Positions 63,760 to 64,000 of a stretch of DNA of 64,000 nt are shown in pieces. The DNA is from Aerococcaceae bacterium DSM 111020. Its GTDB lineage: Bacteria > Bacillota > Bacilli > Lactobacillales > Aerococcaceae. How positions within the stretch are numbered: position 1 is the stretch's first letter; every line of letters begins with the position of its first letter. The translations under genes were made by a program, and so were the position numbers. The notes below the pieces were generated by a model. It searched no databases and was not told the origin of the DNA. It saw only the letters and a program-made list of their open reading frames with translations. Where the stretch lies: assembly GCA_015863185.1 (NCBI GenBank), contig JACBXP010000007.1, forward strand, positions 61,254 to 125,253. The letters are read 5' to 3'.

Positions 63760-64000
63760 TACACTCAAATCAAATTTCCAACCACGAAAATTAGAGGAGT
63801 GACACAAATGACCTACACACATCTTAGCATGAAAGAACTCGGATGGATAGAAGCTTATTTTGATATCGGTTATAAAGCCTGTGATATCGCAAAAAAGCTT
63901 GGACGTTCCAATCACCCCATCTATAACGTTGTCAACTTCCTTAAGAAAGGCGGCACTATTCGTGACTATTTTGAACGCTACACACAGAATAAATCGAAAT
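63760..64000 (+). mobile_element. IS30-family insertion sequence, left part only
   Basis: The window ends inside the element. The region just before the transposase ATG (about 63760-63807, TGGTACACTCAAAT and following) is a plausible terminal inverted repeat, but its exact outer end cannot be set without the right end. Confidence 0.65.
63808..64000 (+). CDS. IS30-family transposase, 5' part
   Basis: The first 64 codons are visible: THLSMKELGWIEAYFDIG, the helix-turn-helix YKACDIAKKLGRSNHPIYNVVNFL, and KGGTIRDYFERY. This is the N-terminal DNA-binding part of IS30 transposases of Lactobacillales. The frame is open to the window edge; the catalytic DDE domain lies beyond. The ATG has AGAGGAG about 8 bases upstream. 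Integrity of the element cannot be judged. Confidence 0.9.
   Translation, partial: MTYTHLSMKELGWIEAYFDIGYKACDIAKKLGRSNHPIYNVVNFLKKGGTIRDYFERYTQNKSK

Overview
The window comes from a low-GC Gram-positive bacterium of the order Lactobacillales. The evidence is the AT-rich sequence with strong AGGAGG ribosome sites, the Firmicutes order yqeG-yqeH-yhbY-nadD-yqeK-rsfS, an ECF vitamin-type transporter, a glgBCDA glycogen operon, CcpA-type cre sites and an IS30 element. Gene content fits the Aerococcaceae/Carnobacteriaceae side of the order better than streptococci, but the genus cannot be fixed from this sequence. No rRNA, tRNA or CRISPR array was seen.

Layout. 1-5.6 kb: a secreted PepSY protein cut by the window edge, an AbgT transporter, a 2-hydroxyacid dehydrogenase, a GNAT acetyltransferase and a two-subunit ThrE-type exporter. 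5.7-12 kb: recX, a mutY whose product lacks the iron-sulfur cysteines, a heterodimeric ABC exporter and a DUF402 nucleotide phosphatase. 12-24 kb: pulA, cysK-cysE, a lone GcvH-like protein, an L-2-hydroxyacid dehydrogenase, a GntR-controlled ABC transporter, a metallophosphoesterase, and glgP divergent from a LacI-type regulator across a shared operator. 24-31.5 kb: an S-adenosylmethionine hydrolase (DUF62) in one operon with a complete ECF transporter, then a DUF368 lipid-carrier transporter and small genes. 31.5-37.7 kb: a structured RNA candidate followed by glgBCDA. 37.7-46 kb: YkuJ, a lipid-type glycosyltransferase and the ribosome-assembly/NAD cluster ending in yceD-rpmF.

46-61.6 kb is the most striking region, an allantoin-catabolism island. 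Rightward genes encode an allantoin permease (PucI), allantoinase (AllB), allantoate amidohydrolase (AllC), ureidoglycine aminotransferase (PucG) and a dicarboxylate-type symporter. Leftward genes encode a single-chain fusion of the AllF and AllG subunits of oxamate carbamoyltransferase, AllH and carbamate kinase (ArcC), plus the PucR regulator. Together they form a route allantoin -> allantoate -> ureidoglycine -> oxalurate -> oxamate + carbamoyl phosphate -> ATP. PucG stands where other bacteria use AllE plus the NAD-dependent AllD, so the route would gain ATP without an oxidation step.

61.7-64 kb: a YdcF-like protein, an LCP cell-wall ligase, a frameshifted monooxygenase pseudogene and the start of an IS30 transposase cut by the window edge.
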